The notes beneath the pieces are model-generated. The model did no database searches. It worked only from the letters and a program-made list of their open reading frames with translations, and had not been told where the DNA came from. From Spirogloea muscicola (Eukaryota > Streptophyta > Zygnematophyceae > Spirogloeales > Spirogloeaceae): DNA of 37,733 nucleotides. The stretch is taken from positions 422,428 through 460,160 of the forward strand of contig WELB01000009.1 in the NCBI GenBank assembly GCA_009602725.1, written 5' to 3'. Of this stretch, positions 30,956 through 37,733 are shown one piece after another. Within the stretch, counting starts at the first letter, position 1. Every line of letters begins with the position of its first letter. The translations under genes were made by a program, and so were the position numbers.

Positions 30956-33900
30956 CTGCAACAGTGGAACACCGCTTCATCTTACTGCAAAATCTGCGCT
31001 GATTATCCAAAAACGGCATCATTAAAGACTCCGAACTTGATATGTTGGTAGTCGGCACTTGGGAATAGCAAGCCAGCAAGCTGCAGTCGTTAGCTGGTGG
31101 CTTACAGTCAGGCTGAACGATGAGAAGACGGGCACGTCTGGTCGTGCCGGGTACCGGAACTCGACGTCCCGGAGCTCGATCTTGCCTCTGACCTTGTCCA
31201 ACTTCTTGCCACTGGGGTCGTCCGGCTCGATTTCCGTCCTGTAGTCGAGCACCTCATAAAACGAGTCTACGGCGCGGCCCCCCTTGGCCAGGTCGGGGGC
31301 CAGCGTCAGCGTCTCCGCGATCGCAAATGACGTCATAATGAGTACAATGAACACCTGCCACACACAAGCACTTTTCACGGCAGCAGCTGAGCGTGCTGCT
31401 TCCGCAAGGCTTCTGCCTGAGCTGCAGCGTTGATATGCCTGACAGGACACCCAAACGAACACAGAAGCATGCATTGGTGCTAACAAGTGACGCTATTGTT
31501 TGGCCCGCATGATGATCTACGAATGAAGTGATCAAATGGTTCCCAGATATGAGACTCCCATATAGACTGCTTCTCACCTTGAGCACCTCCTTGAAAGTCG
31601 CATCGCCGTCCCTGACCAAGGTGCCGCCGTACCACAGACCAAGGCCAAAAGAGGTGTACATGCAGAACTGCAGCCACCACATACTGCATATCAGCTTCAA
31701 GCAAGTTCTTAGAGGCTGGTGCAGGCAACATGGTCTTGATTCGAGCACGGCTGACCCTAACATCCACAGTACCTGGGAGAAGCCAAACCCAAAGCCTGCA
31801 ACCTGGCCTCGCACAAATGTCCGACGCAGTGGCCCAACTAAATGGCTCTCAAACAGCGCCAGAACCTGTTGATCATGGCGCACAATGTATCAGCCTTCCT
31901 AGCATTTGGATGCTTATTGCAGCACTCTTCCCCTGTGCTGCCCGGTCGAAATGGCGAGTGAAGTGGAGGAGGGCTGACCTTGCTCTCAGCTGAAAAGGCA
32001 GCAACCGTGCGGATGTTGCTGACAGCCTCTGCAGCAACCATGCTGGCTTGGGCGTGCGACTTGACTTGATCGCCAGCAAAGCCCTTGAGGAATGCTTGCT
32101 ACAGAGCAAGGTGACAGTACATTTGTAGGACTGCTTGAGTGTACTTGCTTGAGAGCCCATGCCTTTCTTGACGCCCTTATTGACAATAGTGATGCTGGGA
32201 AGTGGAGGTTAAGGGCAAGAGCTGGTACTTGCACGGCTGCGGAGGCGATGAGGACGGGAAAGGTCGCGATGACCACGAGGGCCATCTGCCACCTGAGTAT
32301 CAGCGCTATGGTGAAGGCAACAATGACAAGCGCAGCGTTCTGCAGCAAGAGCGCGAGGCGGTCCCCGGCGGCTGCCTTGACGAGCGTGGCATCGGAGGCC
32401 AGCCTCGAAGCCACAGCTCCGGAGCTGTTCTCATCCTTATCGAACCAGCCGACTTGACGTGTGAGAATCGCTGGTTTGTCAAGCAGCAGGGCTGGGTCAG
32501 TTTTGTTGCTCTTGTCATCACGTCTCTTGATAGCCTTGAATGAAACTGGGCCTCTGGAACATTTATGCCAGTATTCGTCTGGAACACTTTTGCTAACTCC
32601 TTGCAAAATTTGTGGCAAATTGTAGCAAGTTGTAGCAGGCAAAGAGCACACACACCTACTCCTCACAGAGACATCCAGAAGTGATGGGAGGATTCTGTTG
32701 AGAGTTCGCACCTGCGAACATGAGCTCCCGGACGCGCTTGGTCAGCCGCTCACCCATCTTGCCAAAGTTGTAGTGCAGGAGGAGGTTTCCAACGACTGCA
32801 AACACAGCCATGCCTATGAACACAAAGCACCAGTGCGCAACTGTGTCCTTCATGTGCCGCTTGTCGACGTCATAGTAAGCAGTCACCACCTGCTCCAGAA
32901 ACCACATCAATATGCGTCAACAAGAACCTCAATGACAAGGATGTGGCTGCACTTGCTTTGTAGACTGGATAAATCTGAAAGCAGGCGCATAAGCTTCTCT
33001 CCCTGCTCATTGAAAAGATCAGAATATGCAGCAAGTCACATGGACATACCAGGATGTAGACATCCATACCGAGAGGAGAACAAGGCCAAAGACGGGGTTG
33101 ACGCAGCCGGACATGATGGCTCCCACGGACCCGACAATGGCAGACGGCGTATCGGGCCTGCAAAGCTGCAGCAGCCTCCACATATTCGACTTGCGTCCCA
33201 CTGGCCGCGCTGCATCAGCAGCACCACTCTTGTCTGTGGCTTCCGCGCCCTTGCTCGCAACAGCGCCGCCCTCACTCGGGCTGTCGGATAAGTTGCTCAT
33301 CTGCAAGCTGATCCTCCTTGACCCCGACTCACGACCAGACGACCCCAGGGCTCTGCATTGACATTGGCGTCATGGACACCGTTGCTAGGGTAAGGGCTCT
33401 GCACAGCTCCAAAAATGTAGGTACCTGGCTTTCTGAAAACTGCAGCTACCTACTTTAGGCCTGGTAGCTTAGTAAGCTGTCTAGGCTTACCAAACAGGAT
33501 TCCCTAGTCTGACTTTGACGTCAACATCTTATCAAATTCTTGGTCCTGGCAGTGAGCAAGTTGTGACCTCTGGCTTTCATCGCCGCCGTCTTTGCTCATC
33601 TGCTGCAGGCGTACAAGGGAGGCATAGGCGCCCCCCTCCCTGTCGATCAGGTCCTGGTGCCGCCCGAGCTCAACGATGGCCCCCTGTGAGACCACAGCGA
33701 TCGCGTCCGCATTCTGGATGGTGCTCAACCGATGGGCGATGACCACCGTCGTTCGCCCCACCATGAGCTTGTCCAGCGCGTCCTGACAGAGCTCCAGCCA
33801 GAGGCTCCCATGAGAAGTGGCCGACGAGCGTCTTGCCCGGTCAGCTCGATAGTGGACCCAGCCAGCAATCAAAGTATAGACGTCTACAGAGGTTCAAGGA

Positions 33901-36900
33901 AGGACGAGGACACTAGGCCAACAATGCAGGTGCAGTAATACATAACACAAACAGATAAACACTTTAAACAAATACTTCATACATACATACGTACATACAG
34001 TTCCCACAATAAGGATCCAGCTGCCTGCTGGGGCAAGGCGACAGAGTTTACCTGAACCACGCGCTCAGACTCGGTGTCAAGCGCGGACGTGGCTTCATCA
34101 AGAAGCAGGATGCTGGGGTCCTTAAGGACTGCCCTGGCAATTGCAACCCGCTGCTTCTGTCCGCCTGAGAGCTGCACCCCGCGCTCTCCGACCTGCTCAG
34201 GGCAGGATCGCAAATGCTCGCCATCAGACCCTGATGGACCCAGAAGTCGGGTTGCGCTAAGTTGAGGCAAGCACTGATTGCTCCATGTTGCTCCAGGAAC
34301 CAAAGCTCGCACAATAATTCCCCTATTGGCACACCTCTTTCTCTGACTGGTTTTGAGCAAGTGCATGCTGAGGGCCTGAGTACTAAAATCAGAAATGCTA
34401 CTCCTCAATGCAGATTTACTTTCTCTCAATGAGAAGCCAGACCTGGGTGTCATAAGCGTTCGGCAGCTGGCTGATGAAAGAGTGACAATTAGCGGCCCTA
34501 GCGGCCCTCTCGACATCCTCCATGGTTGCATCCGCCTTCCCATACAAGATGTTCTCCTTGATTGAGGTGGCGAAGAGCGCTGGCTCCTGGCTGACGAGCC
34601 CCACTTGTTGACGGAGCCACTTCAGCTGCATCTCCTTGGTGTCCACGCCATCTATGAACACTGAGCCTGTTTGTGCCCAAACGAAGTGCTAGCATCATGT
34701 ATCATGTCAATGCTTCACAAGGGCGAGATTGAAGGGATGCACCCAAAGCCAGTTTAAGACCGGCGCTGTGCAGGAGATGATATGCCATGCACAAGCAGGC
34801 GTGCACGAAGTGCATATGGGGAAGTGGTTACCTGAGGCGGGGTCGTAGAAGCGCTCTATCAACGATACCACTGTGCTCTTGCCAGAGCCGCTGGTACCAA
34901 CTAGCGCAACCGTCTTGCCCGCTGGGACTGTCAGATTGAAGTTCCTGAAGATCTGCACATCTGGCCTTGATGGGTAGCTGAAGCAAACATCTCGGAGCTC
35001 AATATCCCCACGGACCTGCATAAAAGATTTGGGGGGGGGGATTGCTCACTGAAGAATAAGGAGGCAGCCTTGACGAATTGATGTGGAGCTTTAAGCTGGC
35101 CCAAGATGGAGATGTTGGCAGTGCACACTGTCAATGTAAATCGCAATCTACATGCAATTTCGGTAGAACATTGGAGTATACATAATCAACACCTTCAAGG
35201 TCAAGGACAGGGTGTGACACAAGACGACCTTGGCAGGAGTCAGCAGTTGCCGCTGCTTGCAAAGTTGGGCGTGCTACCTTAGGCAGCGTCTTGCCTTCCT
35301 TCTCGGCATCTATCGCCGGCTTGCGGTTGATCATCTCAAAGATCTTGTACGCGGCCGCCTTGCCCTCCCCAAAAGCGGTGTAATTGGGAGCAGCTTGTCC
35401 CAAGCTTCTGTAAATCAAGCACTGGCATTGCACTTTAAGACCCTCCCGTCTCAGTCAAGTGCAGCTGCAAATGAGAGCAATGCTTTGCTGCATGAAGAGT
35501 CCAAGCCACTGGGATATCAAGAGATTTGATCACGGACATTCCGCCGATGATAACAGAGAACATGGTGCTGAGTGCCTTGCCGCCATTGACGTTCTCGCTG
35601 GGATCAGCAACTAGTTCCCCGGCGTACCAGAACACCAGAGCCCAGATGCAGAACATGGTCCCAAAAGTAAACCCCAGCCCCAGCCCTTTCGCCAGCCCGC
35701 CCTGCGTTGCAAAATGATGCCGCTCACGCTCAGGTTCCTAACTGCATGCTCAGGTGACATCTGGAACAATACACAGTACTATTCAAGTTAAGGTACCCAC
35801 ACAGAGCATTGCTTTTTATTGCGATTCTACTGGCACACATAAGCAGAATTCTGCAACTCGTCTCTTGAGTATAATGGTGTGTTTGATAGTCTCAGCTCAT
35901 TCGACCTGGATGCCCAGCTTGAGCGGCCTTTCAAGGGCTGCAGCGTAAGCCCGGAGTGTCCTGCTCTCGCCCGTGAACGAATAAACCGTTCGCACCTGAG
36001 CAACGGCCTGTTTCCAGATGGCCGAGGAGCGGTTTAGCACGGGCTGGGAGCTCGAAAAGCCTCCATCGTAAGGCCCCAGCAGCAGGCATGTTAAGAAGCG
36101 TTACGAACCATGTCCCGCAAGTCAGGCGCAGCTCAGACTTTCCCATCACTTGCTACTGTCAAGTGCTGCCAACGAAGGGGTACCAACAACAATGTTCTCG
36201 GCATCTGCTAAACATGTGGTCACCTGCTCGGCAACACCACCCGCCTGCACGTATGCCTCCTGGCCCTTGGACGTGAGGCCGGTGAGAACGACGGCATATG
36301 TGCCCCCAGCAACAGCGATGATAGGCACCACGGCCAGGATGACAAGAGTCAGCTTCCAGATGAGCGTGAAGCCCACGACGAAGCCTGTCACGAACGTCGC
36401 CATGAAGTGCAGGTAGTTCCCCACCTGCAGATCATCCCCAATCCGCAGGTAGAATGGATCATTGACGTGCGGTACACAGTCGACGTGGTCACTAGTCAGT
36501 GGATTGCAACTTGAAAAGCTGCAGGTGGGGAAGCCGGCTTGGCTTGCTTCTTGCCTTCTCGCTGATGGCATTCTGGACGAGCAGGACATCGGAGGAAACA
36601 CGCGTGACGATCTCGCCACTGTTGCCCTCGGTGTCAAAGTAGCCGACCTCCTGCTTCAGCATCGCCTCCAGGTACTTAGAACGAATGCGTGCCGCCTGCC
36701 GCTCCCCTGTTTGCATCCAAGCCGCGACCTCTGTCGGGCCCCCCCATTGCCGCCACCATTGTCAGAGGCTTTCCACCGAGCCAGACTCGTCCGGCAGCCT
36801 CCTCAGGAGACTGCGAGCTGGCCCTGTCCGGAGGGCTTCCTATCACGTGCTAGAATCCGCAACAATGGGGGACGTGGACGAGCAGCGGCAGGCAAAGCGG

Positions 36901-37618
36901 CTGCAGCAGCAGCACTCACCCACCCAGCCGCCGATCCAGACCACAAGCCCGAGGTACAGGAAGTCCAGCACGTACTGTGAGGACACGAGCATTGAGGCGT
37001 GGTGCACAGAGGTGAGGTTCCGGACACATTGGCGCCAGCCATCAGTGCATGCGAGGGCAGGGGCAATGGGCAAGGCTGCGGCGGCCGAGCGGTCGCCATG
37101 CCTGCCGGATCAGCTGGGCTGGCTCTGCTGACCGTGTCGACTTGGTTGGAGACCCGATTGTCCGAGAGCGTCCCGAAGCTGTTGATGATCTTGCCGAAGA
37201 AGAGGAAGAAGACGGGCAGCGCGGCGCCGTGCGCCGCCGCGCCGATCGACCCGACGACCATCAGCAGGATGTCCAGGGAGTCTGCAGTGGCCCGGAAGAT
37301 AGACAATGCAGCTAGTATGATCTCAAGTCATCTTCAGATAACAGCTTATACTCAAGGTTGGAGGTGGAGGGCCAGAGCCGGAGCTCCTGCGAGCTGACAG
37401 TTGTGGAGCCGGCCGGCCAATGCAGCGAGCGCCGCCGGCCGTGCCGAGCCAGAGGCCTGGCCGCGGCGGGGGGCTGTGGGCGCTCGATCACCGGCGAAGG
37501 CGAAGAGGCGGTAGAAGGCCACGGCCTTGGCCTTGGGCTCCTTGGCCTTGCCCGCCTTCTTGCCCCGCTTCTTCTCCGCGCCCTCCACGGGGCCTGCGCC
37601 GCCGCTCCATTGCCAATG
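29767..37618 (-). CDS. ABCB: Full-size ABCB (P-glycoprotein/MDR-type) ABC transporter, 5' end incomplete
   Basis: The minus strand encodes a TMD1-NBD1-TMD2-NBD2 transporter of about 1,230 residues, the usual size for the family, which uses ATP to move substrates (auxin or xenobiotics in plant relatives) across membranes. I reconstructed 23 exons from the stop TAG at 29767-29769 upwards. NBD1 has Walker [11 protein letters not shown]-loop VSQEPALF, signature VQLSGGQ, Walker B ILLLDEAT and H-loop IAHRLST. NBD2 has [30 protein letters not shown] spliced to ATSALD, and VAHRLST. Both ATP sites therefore look active. The first recognised exon ends at 37492 and has no ATG in frame: a TGA lies at 37619-37621. 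The start is therefore upstream, beyond the window, or hidden by an error. The substrate is unknown. Confidence 0.92.
31106..33307 (-). other. ABCB: ABCB linker and second transmembrane domain
   Basis: Exons in transcript order: about 33307-33070, 32889-32712, 32470-32229, 32098-31979, 31865-31773, 31667-31578, 31354-31106. The linker is rich in Ser, Gly, Ala and charged residues, as usual for this non-conserved region. Transmembrane and coupling segments include [73 protein letters not shown] and [10 protein letters not shown]. The last exon enters NBD2 ([17 protein letters not shown]). The acceptor before 33307 is uncertain because three nearby AG sites could serve. Confidence 0.85.
33568..35015 (-). 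other. ABCB: ABCB first nucleotide-binding domain
   Basis: Exons in transcript order: 35015-34832, 34666-34443, 34192-34052, 33782-33568. They encode the A-loop Tyr in FSYPSRPDV, Walker [19 protein letters not shown], the signature block [20 protein letters not shown], Walker B with DEATSALD, and VVIAHRLST. All catalytic residues expected in an active site are present. After LVRLQQ the sequence passes into the linker. The intron at 34443/34192 lies just before the signature block. Confidence 0.93.
33979..33998. repeat. ATAC microsatellite in an ABCB intron
   Basis: Five ATAC-type units with one G interruption run through 33979-33998, in the intron between the third and fourth NBD1 exons. It is a simple repeat near the 3' side of exon 34052-34192 (downstream on the minus strand). 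Confidence 0.85.
35031..35040. repeat. Ten-base G run (C run on the coding strand)
   Basis: Ten G residues on the plus strand give ten C residues on the minus strand, about 15 bases before the acceptor of the NBD1 exon starting at 35015. It forms part of the polypyrimidine tract of that intron. Confidence 0.8.
35278..37618 (-). other. ABCB: ABCB N-terminus and first transmembrane domain
   Basis: Exons in transcript order: about 37618 or 37600 to 37492, 37281-37133, 36974-36920, 36730-36555, 36424-36224, 35995-35906, 35701-35538, 35407-35278. A Lys-rich leader ([17 protein letters not shown]) precedes [20 protein letters not shown], the usual ABCB entry into helix 1. [53 protein letters not shown] and [15 protein letters not shown]-type segments mark further helices. 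[18 protein letters not shown] and VGYFDTE are the intracellular coupling loops. The junction 36974/37133 is the least sure. Confidence 0.85.
36425..36554 (-). other. GC-AG intron in the ABCB gene
   Basis: The exon encoding NAISEK ends AAG on the minus strand, and the intron begins GCAAGA and ends CTGCAG. Joining 36555 to 36424 gives [20 protein letters not shown] in frame, the expected ABCB sequence. No GT donor in the neighbourhood preserves both frame and family sequence. Confidence 0.78.
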
Positions 37619-37733
37619 TCAGACGTCAGGCGCAAAGCCGCCGCCGAGGGCAAGGGCCGGCGCGCTGCGCTTCGGGCGGGCCGTCGGGCTCTGCCTGCGG
37701 CAGGGCCCGGCGGCGGCGGCAGCGGTGGCGGCG
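37493..37733. other. GC-rich 5' region of the ABCB gene
   Basis: The last 240 bases are extremely GC-rich, with many CGG/GCC runs. From 37618 to 37493 the minus strand carries the Lys-rich ABCB leader in frame. Upstream of that lies TGA at 37619-37621 and no ATG in the same frame. The one nearby ATG (complement of about 37608-37610) is in another frame and would not join to the next exon. Promoter elements were not recognised. Confidence 0.55.

Noticed and set aside
32698-33291. Plus-strand open frame of 197 codons
   Set aside because: It lies antisense to ABCB linker and TMD2 exons and shows no family features.

Overview
The window is nuclear DNA from an intron-rich photosynthetic eukaryote, most likely a green alga. 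I infer this from two large plant-type proteins in many short exons, introns averaging just under 200 bases, about half of the 3' splice sites reading TGCAG, and a GC-rich reverse-transcriptase fragment at the left edge. The species cannot be named from the sequence. I see no prokaryotic operon, tRNA, rRNA or CRISPR array.

Layout: (1) 1-765, minus strand: C-terminal part of a retrotransposon-type reverse transcriptase, open to the window edge. (2) 766-1102: GC-rich DNA upstream of the main gene. (3) 1103-29014, plus strand: one complete gene for a giant VPS13 bridge-like lipid-transfer protein of the plant PH/C2/DysF-containing type. I reconstructed 71 exons that keep one frame throughout, giving about 14.2 kb of coding sequence and about 4,735 residues. 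(4) 29015-29766: spacer between convergent genes. (5) 29767 to about 37618, minus strand: a full-size ABCB (P-glycoprotein/MDR-type) ABC transporter in 23 recognisable exons. Both ATP sites look intact, and the start codon was not found. (6) The last 240 bases: GC-rich DNA with the Lys-rich start of the ABCB frame.

The VPS13 product starts with a chorein domain and continues as a long rod. A PH-like insert sits near residues 841-939. Six VAB-type repeats follow, with a C2-like domain between repeats 1 and 2 and a DysF domain between 2 and 3. The protein ends with an ATG_C-like region, a second PH-like segment and a C-terminal W-P-x-P-G motif pair. In known homologues such proteins move lipids in bulk between membranes at contact sites. 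The ABCB protein would be an ATP-driven membrane exporter. The two genes share no obvious pathway and look like ordinary chromosomal neighbours.

I found no new multi-gene system. The most interesting details are a perfect 28-bp hairpin in a VPS13 intron, a FFAT-like motif in the disordered VPS13 loop, an 11-nt micro-exon, GC-AG introns, tandem duplications in introns (one next to a splice site), an intron position shared by both ABCB halves, and the open reverse-transcriptase fragment. Exon boundaries were set by eye from splice consensus, phase and remembered family patterns, so individual junctions may be wrong.
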